Assembly: GCF_047495875.1 (NCBI RefSeq)
Contig: NC_092463.1
Location: 22,185,224-22,249,223 of the forward strand
Origin: Pithys albifrons albifrons
Lineage: Eukaryota; Chordata; Aves; Passeriformes; Thamnophilidae
Direction: 5' to 3'
Length of the DNA stretch: 64,000 nucleotides
Program-made: the position numbers and the translations under genes
The notes under the pieces: model-generated
The model's database searches: none
What the model saw: only the letters and a program-made list of their open reading frames with translations
What the model was told of the DNA's origin: nothing
Shown: one piece after another, positions 12,182 to 26,113 of the stretch
Layout: each line of letters begins with the position of its first letter
How positions within the stretch are numbered: the stretch's first letter is position 1

Positions 12182-15100
12182 ATCTCTGGAAGCAAAAGCT
12201 TTTTAGACTGCAGAAATCCAATTGCTACATGCACCATGATGGATTAGCTCTGGTAAAATGAAATAAATAGCCATTCATCTTATCACTCACATTGGCACTG
12301 GGTGTACCATGTACAGAACTAAAATGAAAAGCCTACAGACAATCCTAACCTGCGGCCACACACACAGCAGGAACATTTGCAAAACAGCTCTGGTACCAGA
12401 GCTAACTCTGCAAGCCCTTGTGGAGCCTCAAACAAGTTCTATTTGAATCAGCCACTTTGTACTCTTCCTCTCTCTCTGTATGGAGAGTCACACAGAGAAA
12501 AGCATGTACGTAGTCATCCATCCTGGAGCTACTGAGGGCTTCCTCTCCCCTCAAATGTTCTCGAGGACACCCTTTGTCTATTGCTGTAATACAACTTCCA
12601 CACTACCACTATCAAACGTGGCAGCATTTTATTCTCTCTTTTAAAGTTTCTTCTAAATAAAGATAGAAATAAACCCCTTGAAACAGCAAGTTAAAGTATC
12701 TAGGTCTCTCACACACTTAAATTTTCTACTTGCTCGGTTTTACTGATCATGGATATATTCCCTAAGGCCAAACATCACTTCTGCATTTATGGCAAGAGAA
12801 TCAAGAGAAAAAAAACTATTCTTGGTGGAATCTGAACTCACGGGTCCAGGATACTTTCCATTTTGATGTTGAGAGCCCTGAACAATGATCCTCAGTCAAG
12901 TATTTCATTTTCCTCTTCACTTTGAGAAAAGAAGTCTTGAGAAGGCCCAGACAGTTCACATCTTATGCCAGTGCCCTTAAAACAGTTTTGAGGACATCAT
13001 CATCACTAGCAATGAAGCAGGTGCACAAAAGTAGAGATTCAGCTGAACAGAAAGTTGAGAGTACGGATATTGAGTAACTCAGTCATGGCAACATATTTTC
13101 TCTCTGGACCAGCCAGAAGTGACTTGCTATTCACCAAGCCAGATGCTCACTCTCACTCACTGACTCCTGAGACACTCCCCCTCCTACCTTCTTCCCCAAC
13201 AGTTGTAATTAAACACCTTGAGGACAAAACTGTTTTGTTATTTGGTTTCTTCTTTGTTTGTGGTTGGTTTTTGTTTTGCTTTGTTTTTTTCAAAGCACCT
13301 TGTCCTCTATCTCACACTGGTTTTTATTGCTTAGGTGAAAGAAATTTAATGACTTTTTGGCAGTACAGTAATTACAATCCTGGTGGAGTCTGTATAGGCA
13401 GGAGGTCACTAACACCTGAGCAAATCTGATTCCAAACAACATATCTCCATTCATCTGAAACAGATGAGAACTGCAGTTGCCTCAGGGTACTCATTCTGCA
13501 CTGCCATGCATGAGTGGAAGCATATGTTTCTCCTCCTCACCAGTGAGTGTTTGTCAGAAATTTGGTTTTCCTAAATCCCCTGTTCTACAGCACCAGCGGT
13601 ACAGCTGTAATTGTCCCATCCTCCTCTCCTCTGCTCTGTGGAAGGAGGAAAAAAAGAAGCTCAGATGATAAGGTCAAGGGCTGTGGAAAGACAGAGGGAC
13701 TTAGGGGAGAAAACCATCCTCCCTCTAAGGCTATAGAAATGTTACAAAGCCACATTAGAAAGCATAAAAAGAGACCCTTTTTGACATGCAGAGCACTCAG
13801 AGAAAGCAGAAAGCTCTGCCTAGAGAGAAAATTGGAAATGAGAAGTAACGAAAGACAAGCTTCCACAAAACTTATGCACTTGAAAAGACAGAAGTCTGTT
13901 TTCTGTCATTCAGCTCCAGACCCTGAAAAAGGTAATGGGGTCCTAGAGCCACAGATGCTTCAGCAGCCCTTTCCAGAAAGAGGAGCCCCAGTTCACACAC
14001 ACACTGTAACTCCAGTCTCCTAACAATGAAAAAAATCCAACCATCCACGGTGATGAAACACTGAATATTTCCTAATGTACAGTATCCTAATATCCTTCTG
14101 TTATACCTCCTCCTCCGAACAGAGACTTTCTAATCAGAGTGGCATGAATGGTAAGTAGTAAGATGTAGACAGTTACTTACACATAGAAAGTCTGTTTAGG
14201 CGAGACGGTTCCTGATAAGTTTGATCAATATTATTTTAACCTACAGATATAAACTTAGTTGCTTAGAGGGTTTTGGTGTATATCAGCTTCAGCTCACATA
14301 TTCACCTAACACTAATTCTATTTGTGCATTTCACCATTGAAAGACAGCTCCCACTAAATAAACTTCATAAACTGTACTATAGATGCTTAACTAACTGAAC
14401 AAGCTTCCCCAGACTTGCAGTTCTAAAGATCCATGTACAAAAAGCTCCAGAAGATAAATTTCTACAGCTTCTCAGCCTCAGAACAGAGCACTGCTGACTA
14501 TCAGGGTCCTCCCCCTACCACACTGTAACACCAATCCTGCTGGAAAGTAGGTGCAACGTGTCAAGCCATTATGCTTTCACAGAAAAATTCAGTGTGATGA
14601 CCACAGAGCTCACAGATTTTCCTGGAACCTAAGGCATACCCATTAGCAGCACTAAAGACACACAGGGTTGCCTCATTAAAAAGTAGGATGATCTCAAAAA
14701 TACCAGAGCTGCTAGCAAGCACAAATTGAAGAGTGGCTACATTCTGCCAGCTGGCTCTAAAGCAGCTTCTTAAGGTAGGACACAACTTTCAGATGATGGC
14801 AGTTGGGAGTGGGAAGTGTGGCCTAACAGCCTGGCAACATAATGCTTTCTGTGGAAATGTCTCCAAGTGTACAGTTCAGTCTACTAAGAAAATAAATAAT
14901 CCATAAGAGAATAATTTTATTGTGAACAGTGGTTGACAAGACTTCAATCCTTGCTTTGCAAACAAAACGACTGTTCAGTGATACATGGCAAGTCAGAGTG
15001 GCTGCCTTTGAAGTCTGTGGTTCATTCATATCCTGTGACAGATGAGGAAAATATAGTTTGAATTTGTGACAATCCTTGAAAGAATTTATGTATCATTTAT

Positions 15101-16489
15101 AAAGAGACAAGCACACTATAACCCTAAACAATGGAGACCATTTAACACATTTATTTCACTCAATACTGATCACTTTAACAGTGTACTGTTGGCCAGCTCG
15201 ATAACAAAGAAGTGAAAATAGCAAAGTGAAGGTGCCAGGCACTGAAGCAGGACAATTCTGCAAGTCTTATTACTGCCTAGAATACATCACCTCAAAAGCA
15301 GACCCACAGACTTCCAGGTACCTCCAGACTCCTGGAAGCATTCAGAAGTTGGCGTTTCAACTCTGAAACACAGTCAGGCAAGACACAGAAACAAAGCAAA
15401 GAGAGAGGGAGGTAAAATTCAGGCAAAATCAGACCTCCAAGCTTCCAGCTTAATTTACACACACATTAGTCACACACTAGTCTCTGTGTGCCAGGACATG
15501 ATGACACTAATAGCTAAATAAGGCGACTGAAACAGAAACAACCCAACATTCGTGCATCTAATGAAAATACTTATTTGTTAAAGACGGAAAAAAAATAAAG
15601 GTGTGGAGAAGACTGTGCTCCACGAGATGTGCATCCATGAGATGTTTTCTCTGTGTATGGAGAGCTTTAAAGTTCTGTAACGTTCACGTGAGCGCACCTT
15701 GCCTTCAGATTTGAGGCAGCCTCATTCAGAGGACACAACCTCCTCCAAATATAACCTCACTTTTATTCTACTCATTGTGATTATCTCAATCTTAAATGTA
15801 GGTTGAAGAGAGCAGCTGCCTTCTACTGCCTGAAAATTAAAAAGGGCTTTGGCAAACCAGAGAACTTCCATGTAACCCTTAGAGATCATGAGACTTAATC
15901 CACCTTCTGTGCTGCCTCTGGTAGGGAAATAAAACTCTCATGTGAATTTCCTGCCTTTGACTGTTTCAAATTTTATTCTTTGAAGCCTCATAAATACATT
16001 CTATGGAAGCAAAAAGAGGGGTGCTGTAGATTGGATTTGATGTTGCTTATGCCATAAATCTGGCAGCCTCACCTTTTTCATTTGATGCTAGGCAGCCAAT
16101 GGGGACAACAGGCAGTGGAAAACACAATGAAACCTGTACTCTAGCAAAGTTACTCTGGACCTGCAGAGAATGTAAGGGATGTTTCAGCCTCTCTATTGCT
16201 TCCTTATTCTAAGTTGGTAACAAGATTCCAAATTCATCCCTAACCACACAGTGCTTAGGGTGGCTAATGCTTTTAGCAACTCATTTCTGCAGGTCATGAG
16301 AGACATGGATACAATTGATGCCATGACATTTGGCATACCAACTGATTCCACTATCTAGTATTACCTGAAAACTTAACTAGGGGGATTATTCTATCCTATC
16401 GCCTCATTTATTAGTGAACCTGATGCTCTATGGTAAAACAAAGGCATTTTCTTCCACTTCACTGAAGAAACAGCTCTGTATGTGGAAAA

Positions 16490-16546
16490 GTGGAGGTTAG
16501 AACTAGTCAATATATAAGGTCCCTTCTAACTCAAGCCATTGGAAGA
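16490..16546 (+). mobile_element. CR1-type 3' tail remnant, interrupted by an LTR
   Basis: The stretch GGAGGTTAGAACTAG ... TATAAGGTCCCTTCTAACTC followed by AAGCCATT matches the well-known CR1 3' end (GGTTGGAACTAGATG...AAGGTCCCTTCCAACC). The short sequence after the LTR, TTCTGTGATAGAG (16779-16791), resembles the continuation of a CR1 tail. So the LTR at 16555-16772 appears to have landed in the tail of an older CR1 copy. Confidence 0.65.
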
Positions 16547-16554
16547 CCCACCAG

Positions 16555-16772
16555 TGTTGCAGCCTCTAATTCAGGTGGGTCTGGAGGACCACATTACAGG
16601 TTTCATTTTCACCTTAAAAGGACATGTTTCCAGCCTCAACCAATTGGAGTCAGACCACCGCACCTGGGGCGGGGTCACTTGAGGTCATATATACCTGTGT
16701 TTTTGAATAAACTTGGGATTTGCTTTACATAACATTGGTGTGTGCAGTCTCCACTAGGCCAGGTCTGCAACA
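16555..16772 (+). mobile_element. Short solo LTR (218 bp) with perfect target duplication
   Basis: Starts TGTTGCAG and ends CTGCAACA, a perfect 8-bp terminal inverted repeat with TG...CA ends. It is flanked by identical CACCAG hexamers (16549-16554 and 16773-16778), a 6-bp target duplication as made by alpha/beta-type (ERVK-like) retroviral integrases. Inside are CCAATTGG, GGGGCGGGG-like GC box sequence, a TATATA box at 16688-16693 and a poly(A) signal AATAAA at 16706-16711, in the normal order U3-R-U5 on the plus strand. No internal genes are adjacent, so it is a solo LTR. The intact terminal repeats and duplication suggest a fairly young insertion. It is antisense to the neurexin gene. Confidence 0.92.
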
Positions 16773-19700
16773 CACCAGTTCTGTGATAGAGATAACAAAC
16801 TGATTGGCTGATGAATTGAAGCTCATCACACCTCTGAAGGGGAAGACACAGCATAGATCAGATCCACTTTATATATTTATTAGTTATGAGACACCAATAC
16901 TCCTTGTTTCTGGCCACATATTCCTAAAAACTTAATGAAGATTTTCCAAAGAAGTAATGAGGAAATCTCGACTCTAACATGAGCCATTAATTATACAGTT
17001 AATAAAAAGGCCCTACATTATATATCCCAACCTCTGCAGCAGAAGTACTACTTTCTCAACCAATGAGAACAGTTTTTGCTTAAAGTGAACACTTGCCACC
17101 ATAATATCCTTATTGGTATTAAAATGTAGTTGGAAACATCAGCAGTCAAGTCTCCCTCCATGTTGTCATGTTAGTTGCAACTGATAAAGTGCAGCCACTT
17201 CTAGGGTTGAAAACAGTATCTTAATTACAGTATTCACACACACACCACCACCACCTCCCACTATTACAATATACTGTACATCCAATCCAAAAGCTTATTC
17301 AAACTCTGAAATTTGTATTTAATTAAAGCACTTTATAGTCAGACAATGAATCTTCACACTAACTGCATTTGAACAAATGATGACAACAACCAGTTGCAGG
17401 ATGATCAGTTCAAGTACCGCCCTACCTATGGATTCTTTACATTCAGAAAGAAATGGGAAAATTTCATCAAGCAGAAGTCTTCAAATTATAGTTCAGAGGT
17501 CTGAAATTAATATTAAAAGAGAGTACATCTAATCTGAGACTCCTGTACTTGGAATAGTGAGAAAGCTGGACTGTAGAATGAAGTCTGAGAGCCAAATCTG
17601 AGTTCAGAGTACTCTACTATGTGTTAATATAGCATATGCTGAACCAGCAATTTTGACAATTTGTGATGCATATTTTGTACATATATTACTGTTCACACAG
17701 AGCAAGCACTGTGTTTTTATTTTGTTATGTTTCTGCTCTGATAAAATTTGAAGCAATGAAATATTCCTGATTGACATTGTGTCTTTGTGCCACAACACTG
17801 TGCCACAGCGTCCTGCCACCTGTCACCACTGCTGGCTAGAGCAGACTGAGCCTTCCACTAATATTTCCTCCGATTATCCATGGCTCACTGGTCAAAGCCC
17901 TCTGCATTCTCAGTTCCACTAGGGATAATCTCCTGTATAATTGTACTGATGGGAAATGACAGATTAGAAGGGAGACCACACAGTTTTCAGTCTGAGCTCT
18001 AGCAAATTCATGCTGGATTGTTCTCAAATCTGCATGCTCCAGGCTTTCCTGGCAGTGTCGCACGAGTCATCTCAGTGCTCACACTGCAGGAGATGCCTGC
18101 AATTTAAGGCTGCTGAGGAATCAGCTGAACCAGAAAAGAACAGTGATCCCAATCCTGTCACACATTTACAGGGAGAAGTAGATGGGAGAGCTGTGTGAAG
18201 GAAAAGGTCGATATAATAGATTTGTATCAAAAGTTGAAAATTATTTGCGAGCTATCAATACTTTCTAAAACCATGGAATTACTAAAACACTAGATGTGGC
18301 AACAAAGAACTATGAACAGGAAGAACATATGTCACCTGTACCTTGGTGAAAAAAAAAAATGGACAAATCTTGGGTTTCTGATGTGCCTCTCAGTTAAATG
18401 ACAAGTGAATTTAGCAAAGGGTGACTCCCTGTTCCATACCTCAACTTCCCTGACCACAATGATGAGAGTGATAACAACTAACATTTTCCAGAAGCATTAG
18501 AAACTTATATACACATAAATGAAAGGTCCTCAAATTGCACTTGCAGAAGAATCATCAACAGTTTTAATCCTGATGCTTTGTCATAGCACTGACTTGACAC
18601 ACACCTTGAGCCCAAGGATGGCCAGAGCCCAAAACTTGCTGCTGTGAAGGGCTGTACAGAGAGGTTTTCTTAACACAGAAGGCAGTAACATGAGCTGGCA
18701 TAGAATAGCTTACTTTCCTTAAAGCTCTAAAGTGATCAAAAGATCTGATGGGCACCAGAGAGCATCTAAAAGGGATGAGAGCCTTTAGGAGCAGCTGGGT
18801 GCCAGCCACTCTGCAGGCACAGCCTGCAGAACCAGCAGGTTGTCCTTCTGTGCAGCCCCTTTTCTCAGCCCCTCTGTCAGATGCCTCACAGCTGGGTAGG
18901 AAATGCTGGATCAGACTCACTGGAAACACAATGGCAACATTAAAAAGCAAACAAAGTATTCTGCTTCAGAAAAATCTAATTAAACAATCCTCATGCCAGA
19001 CACTTTTTCTCAAGTTCTGCATTCATTGCACAAAGAAAGAAAAACCCTCACCAACATATGCATAACACCATACTAAGTTTTATGTCCATTAAATTTTACC
19101 TGCAGAAAATAAAACTATTTGTCTGTTTTCTGTCTTTTCATAATGCATTTTTATGCCTCTAGGTGTCTGCCTGTTTAGACTCTAGGGGCTGTAAAAAGTA
19201 TTCTGTACACCATTACCTGAATAAACACCCTATAAATTACAACTGATATTTATCACCCTTGTGGCAAATTCAACACATTAGAAATAGTACAAGACTGTAT
19301 TTAAATAGATAAGATATGAGCAAAAGATTAGCATACAGAGATGTCTAAAAAAATCCATGTCTGCTATTCTAGAGAAAATACACACACACATTACTTTAAT
19401 TAACTTTTCCTGTATTTGGAATTCCACTAGGATACAAAGCTAGCAGGATCATTAAATGCAATCATATTTTCAGCCCAGCCTGATATTTTACTAGAACCAT
19501 TCAAATCAATTTACCCAGCAGAGACATTTGTCCCTGGCCTGTCACTGTGGCCTGTACTGAGCCTCCTGCACTTCTTTATCTTCTGGCAGGGACATCATAA
19601 GCAAGAGACACAGATGGTGATGTATGGGAGCTCAAATAACTTATAAATTCTCCATCACTTCATCAGCCATCAGCCTGAGTGAATTTACTCCAGTCAGCAC

Positions 19701-20026
19701 TGGCAAAGACTCCTCTGCTGCTCTCAGGAACAAGTAAGCTCTAAGATGACGTGTTCTTTAAGGTAAAGCTCCTTGTTGTTTTTGTGAAAAGAGCACCGCA
19801 AAGGAAGGAATGACCAAAGGTCACATCCCTGAAAGTATGATCCTAAGTATCAGCAAGTCTCTTCCATGTATTCAGATTCTTTCCAAATATTTAGAAATCT
19901 AAACTAAGAATGTCTCTCATGAAAAAATAAGAGCACAATTATTTCACTGACCAAACTTTACTTTAAGCTGCTACCATTTTAAAACAATTTAAAACATTTT
20001 AAAAAAGCAAAATACCAATGGACCAA

Positions 20027-20092
20027 ACAAAAAACAACTACCAAAACCCAAAACACCCCAATCCAAAAAAAACACCACCTGAACCCCAAACC
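20027..20092. repeat. A/C-rich low-complexity tract
   Basis: AAAACCC and CCAAAA runs with very few other bases. Confidence 0.85.
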
Positions 20093-22237
20093 ATGCTATT
20101 TTCAAGAGCAGAGAGTTGCCTGCAGTTTAGGATGAAGAGGAAGAAGATTGAGTTCTTTTAAAAATTCAGACGAGCACTGAAAGACATGCAATGCACCACT
20201 CTCCTTTTTCATAGTGGCTACCTGGGGTTTCTTACAAAGTATGTTGAGTACCATGAGCAATGTCACAAGAATCCGTATTCCTTTCACATAGCCAAAAGGA
20301 CAGTAGTTGAAGAACTGAGTGGCCACTTAGATGGCTAATGAAAGAATCCCACACTGGGACAGTATACAACTGGACAGCTGGTCCAGACCAGTAGAGACAT
20401 TTTTGTGTAAGTGTTTGACATGCCAATGTCCAGTATTTTAGTTACATACTAAGTCTTTTCCTCCCTACTGTAACTGATGCCATCACCCCTGCATTGGTTT
20501 ATTTGTTAAGCAGATATCACAACTACCATGCTCCTGGGCCTCCACTACTTCTCTCTTCAGGGGGCAGTGGTATGGACACCAGCACTACAGCACCATTCTC
20601 CATTCCAAGGCCCAAATCTAAGAGGCAACTTTGTCCTGGCAGGTCAGTCTCTTGATGTAAATGGCTGCATGCCTTCAACTACTGTCTGTTCTGCATTTCT
20701 CTCTATAGTCAAAGAAACAGTTCACACCAGTGAAGCCATAGAAGCCCTGGCCCATTCCCCGGCATAGCAGATATGCTGTTCAGCTGATAACTAGTTTGAT
20801 TGCATGTGAACACAAATTTCATATTCTGAGCATCCTGTTATCCACTTTATTTGCTTTTTCTAAATCATAAATTTTACAGAAGCTCCTTGATAGGCTAGTG
20901 TAAAGAAAATGTTCAAATGCTTTCCCACCAAAACAAAACTACAGGATTTTTTTCAACAGTAAATTAGAAGCTTTCAGTTATGGCAAAAAGGTGCAATGAT
21001 GTGTAGTGTCAAAGTCTCTGCAAGGGGTGCATTGTTCCTGAAGTTTCTTTCAGAGTAGGGCAAGAAATCAGGCAAATCAGGTGCATCGCAGAGCCAAGAT
21101 CAATGATTAGAAGAATGATTAATCTATTCTGAAATATCTGGTACAAGTTTCCTTACCCTGGCATACTGAGGAGAGCAGATATGGGTCCTTTCCACCCTCC
21201 ATTATTATCTTTTTTTCAGGCACACAAGACTTCAGAGCAGTGATCATAGGGGGAGTGGTTCAGTTCTGAGACACAGACAATGTGTTCCAGCCTGGACACC
21301 CAGGCTACAAACCTTACCCAGGATTTTCCAGTCATCAGCCTCACAAAAACAGCTTTCTAGATATTTTCCACATGCAATTGTAGTTCAAAGCACAAAACAC
21401 CAATACAACATAGCTCTCTTTGTTCAGCCAAAGGCAAAGCCTTAGGTGTTTAAAGCCCAATTTCAGTTTGGAATAAAGTTTAGGTCAGTATTTATGACCC
21501 AAGTTCCTTTCTTTACAAAGTTCAGCTATAGGGCTTTCAAACAGATATTGTTCAGCCCAACCTCTTCTGCCATCCACCTCCCTGCTCTGTACCCGCTCTC
21601 AGATGTGCATGTGCAGGCACACACATACACTCATCTCAGTCATTTCTTACCATCATAAAAGCAGCAGTCTTTTCTTTCTCATGCACACATCTCATTATCC
21701 ATCCTTAGTACACATCTTGAGTAATGCAATTTAGTTCAATGTCACCAAGAGAAAGGCATTCCTCTGGGAGTGCCATTACCATAAACCACAATCTGCTGCC
21801 AATTTATATGTCCTTATCCACCCCTTGTTTTAACTTCTTTATAAAGCATAATCAAGTGTTTTGCACCCTTGGTGTTGTCGCTTCATTTTTACGTCTTCAA
21901 AAATCTTTCCCTCTTCCCTCCAAAATCATACTTTACATTCTGCCTCCCTGTACAGCCCTGTTATCTTTCAATGCCAGTGTCACAGCACAGTTCTAGTGTC
22001 TTGTCAGTGTCCATCTGCTCCTCCTGGATTGACTCCCGCTGTACAAATCCACTTCCCTGCTCTGTTACATATAAATTGGCCTCTCCACTCTACATGAAGT
22101 TCTGTGCAGTAACCTCAGAGGGGCTTCTGTTACTGTCAGGTGAAGCAGGACAATCCAAACAGGCCATCAGTGTGATCATAGCTGCCCTGTATGAATAAGC
22201 CATCTCAAAGCATGATCCTACAGAAGCTCAACAGCTG

Positions 22238-22856
22238 TGTCTTGGTTTGAGATAAGCAACTGCCAACCCCCCCAAGCACAGAGAGAAAAGCCTCCCTCCT
22301 AACACCAGAGAAAGGGAGGAAAAGAGAGGGGAAAGAGAAAAAACACTTCAAACCACGTTTATACTAAAACTACATATATTTTTACAGAAAGGAAGAGACA
22401 ATTAGAAGAGAGTACAAATATACACTCACACAAGTCTGCAACAACAAATTCCCCACTTCTTAATGAACACATAAATTCTACTGTCTTAACTACACATTAC
22501 TTAAGAAAAAACTTATTCCCCAGGGAGACAAACTCAAGCAGAAAGGAGAGACCCAGAACAACACATTTTACTTTCCTGAGATACCCTGTGAGCCAGTGGT
22601 GGGCCTGGTCCTCTCCATCCCCCCTGGGACAGCATCGTGCGTCCTCCCAAGAGGAAGGCTGAGAAACGACCCACTTAACCACTCCCACACTGGTTCCTAC
22701 TTCCCTGGAGATGATGTCATAATGTGGTATGGAATACAAAATTACTGGCTAGAAGAGGTCAGCTGTTAGCTCAGCCCAGCTCAAGTCAGCTGACAGCTTC
22801 GGCCTAGTCCAGACTTCAGAGCCCAAATTTAGGCCCACCTAGGTGAACCCATAACA
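22238..22856 (-). mobile_element. Solo endogenous-retrovirus LTR (619 bp)
   Basis: On the minus strand the element starts TGTTATGGGTTCACC and ends CTCAAACCAAGACA. Flanking pentamers are AGCTG (22233-22237) and AGCCG (22857-22861), a target duplication with one transition. Its 3' portion shares layout and motifs with the LTR at 9038-9618 (pyrimidine block, TTGGCAGTTG, ending in CCAAGACA), while the first 300 bp differ. It is in the same orientation as the neurexin gene. I saw no canonical AATAAA on the minus strand inside it. No internal viral sequence is present. Confidence 0.8.
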
Positions 22857-25800
22857 AGCCGAAAAGAGTTAAAGATGTTCAGGAGATTTTAACATCTCTA
22901 TAGCAGAGACTGCTTTTATTACTTGCTTGTATAGTCCTTTGACACTAGTATAAGTTAAGGTATCATAATAGGTTATGGACAGAAGATAGAGTCTTGAAGG
23001 GAAGATCTCTGGAAATTACCAATGTTTCTATTTTGCTAACTAAAAGATATTTAAAAAACCCCAACAAACAACTGTAAAAGGAACTACAGAGATTTTTAGC
23101 TGTAGGCTTAATAAATCAATTGTATCCAAATCAGGACACAGTCTCTGAGCTGGTAGTTAAATACCTTGACAATTGCTACTACTAATATGACTGCATCATG
23201 TATATATTAGGGATAAAAATCTTATTTTTTCATGAGGAACTTGAGAAAAAGTATTTGGAAAAGAAGAGAAGCAGCCCCTTGTCAATGGAGACATTTCTGG
23301 ATTTAAAACCAGAAATATTTGGAACTCCAAAATTTTAAAAAAGGATTTCTATTGACATGGTAATTGAAGCTGCTCAGAAAGGCTAGGAGAACAATTTCAT
23401 GGAATGCATGGTGGCTTTTGTCTCATGCATACAGAGAAAAACCTTTTTAGCTTATGAGAAATAGCTACATAGCTACATTTATGCTAATATATTTATTTGC
23501 TTTAATTATATTACTTCATGTGTTTTATTAAGGTCTCTGGTTTACTAAGCTTCCCAAACTAATTTCATGAAGATACTGCCAAAAATCAGATAACTTCTGA
23601 AAAGTGCTGAAAAAGAGAGTCAAGAAACTACTTCTAGTGCTCACTTAGAGGGCAAATGTATGCTCCAAACAAACTGCATTCCTGCCAGGACACTCCAAAT
23701 GAGCCCAAGTGGTCCAGGTGGTGCACTGAATTGTGCACTGGTGAGCCAGCACTCCATTACTGTATCAGTCTCTTGAGAGTTCTTACATTTGTGTACCTTT
23801 CTGTCGTACCCTGTTCATGTCAGTTCATTGGACTTCATGGTGGAAAGCCTTTAAAACATGGCTTAATAATACAACAGCATGTGTCCTAAACCCTTGCAGA
23901 AGTTCTGACAACAAAAGGGAGGGCACACCCCATTGCAACATCACCAAATGCATTTTGCCTCCCCGAATTCTTCTGCTTTTAGCATGGTATGGAATTTTCC
24001 CTCATCTGTTTCTCCAAATGGTCTGAGTGGCAGTGCTACATGCTGTTGAAAATCTGCCATAGTCTATCCTGAAGATGTGGAGAAATATCCTGGTATGTAG
24101 CTGGTCCACAAAGAACTTGGAAATGAAAGGCACAACAGGAACAGAAGTATCAGTGATCACAAGTTACTGAAAGATTCATGAAGACTTTCCAACACTTTAC
24201 TCTTTTTATTTTATGTCTCTGAAAATGACTATATTGGCTCCATTTTTGCTAAGTTTTGGTGTTCATGTTTTGCAAATGTAAATGATAACGGAAGCTCCAG
24301 AGGGAGGAAGAGTCAAGCCCTAGAGTGCATGCAATGAGCCCTTACTTTATTTAGGCACAGGGACCTGGGAATCTCATTCCTCTACCATGGAAAACTGCAC
24401 AATGAGAAAGACGACACACAGAACCATAGCCTGGTGTGCCAGAGCAGGACCCAGCTGCTGATTACTAGCTCTCCTTGCACAGAAAGGCCAAAAATGCTAC
24501 ACGGTCCTAACATTAAGATTTAAATCCTCCAATAACAACAAAATAACACAAAAGAGATTGCTAAGGGGGAAAAGCCAATACCATAATTGTAGCTGAAACG
24601 AGTCATTCTTTGTACCAAGAGATACTATGACAATGGCATTAAAAAATAAATCAATGTGACTTGTTTTGCTCGCCAGTGACATTCATCTGTGTTTAGCTCT
24701 TAATTCAAATTGGGCTGAAAAACAAGGCTCATCTATTTTGAATCCCAGATCTCATGGAACAGTAAGGGGAAAAATCACAGTTATTAACAGCCAAGCAGTA
24801 AAGAAAAACGAACTCTGTAAAGGTGGTACATTCCAGTTAAAGAGAGACCATTTTGCTTCTTTGAGATGACAGCAATGCTGTGGGAAAGCTTATCTGTTTT
24901 AAAAAACCCAAAACAACCATGGTTACTGACTTTTGCTGAGATTTATTGTTTTTTCCTTTTTCTTGTATACTTGTACTTATGTATCACAGTCTATAAAAAC
25001 CAATCATGAAGTGTAAAAATGTAGAAAATATTTTATAAAGGGTTATACATCTATACAGACTAATTCTGCAAACATCTCAATATATAAGAAATGGCATCCT
25101 GTTCTTTAGATTGAGATCACACTGCCTCTTTTGGCATTGGACAACACCATAAAGGCCTTGAGATCCCACATATTCTATAGCATTCGAATTCTTTTACCTG
25201 TTCTGTTGACTTGGGTTTTGAGCAGATCTTCCCTACTAGGCAGGAATATTTCTGCACTTCAAAAACGATATACTTATCACTTGATGTGAACCCCATTTGG
25301 GCAGACTAGAGAGAAAAACTCAAATAAATCAAGCAGTACACCCACTCACTTAGGCCCCCTTCTCATTTAACTGTCCAGTGTTTCCAAACACTTCTTGCTT
25401 TCCTTACTTGTTCAGGACTTTACAGTCTTGGGAACCATTTACACTCATGTCATATGTTGCTTACTTTTATGTTACCCTTGAAATGCTACTCATTTATGCC
25501 AGTAAGCAGTAGATTAGCTACTAAACAATTCCTAATCAGTCTTCCTTTTCATTAGCATCCACATTATCTGCTCAACAGACAAGGATTCTTCAAGAGAATT
25601 CCCTTCTTTTAAATGAAGTAGCTGACAAGTGACTTTATTCTGTTTCTCTGAAACTGCATAGGGCCAAAATAAGGGCATATCAGCTAATTTCCTGGTTTGT
25701 TACCCTTGTCTCTTCCTGGTCCTTAAAAGAAAAATCATCTTGTCATGCAGTTTGGGGAAACTGGCTCATGCTGCAGACCTGCATCTACGGGATAAATTCA

Positions 25801-26007
25801 GCATTAGAAAAATTTCTGAGATACCCTCCATATGTCAAATTTCTTCTTTGCATGCCCTTTGAGACAAGAGACAAGAGAATCTAACATGCTGAATCTATTC
25901 TGTCTTCGTTTGATACTAAACTTTCCAAGAGAAGTGATAATGACTTGATCTGCTGTACAGAAATGTAGGAAAATAAGTTCTAAAAAAAGGGAAGTATGTT
26001 TGTTCAA

Positions 26008-26113
26008 CAGAAAAAAAAAGCAACCAATCAAAAAACCCAACCAAACAAAAAGAGAAAACCAAACCAAAAAAAAAACAACAAACAAACCAAAACAAAACAA
26101 AAAACTCAACCAC
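26008..26113. repeat. A/C-rich low-complexity tract
   Basis: About 106 bp of A runs and CCAAAC/CAAAC units. The apparent 118-residue minus-strand frame over it is a phenylalanine-rich artefact. Confidence 0.9.

Noticed and set aside
13547..14023. 158-codon open frame on the plus strand
   Set aside because: Low-complexity mix of K, R, S and P, no domain, overlapping unrelated frames on both strands, and no splice or promoter context. Looks like a chance frame.
18564..18950. 128-codon open frame on the minus strand
   Set aside because: Overlaps a 105-codon frame on the other strand; no domain or conserved motif seen.
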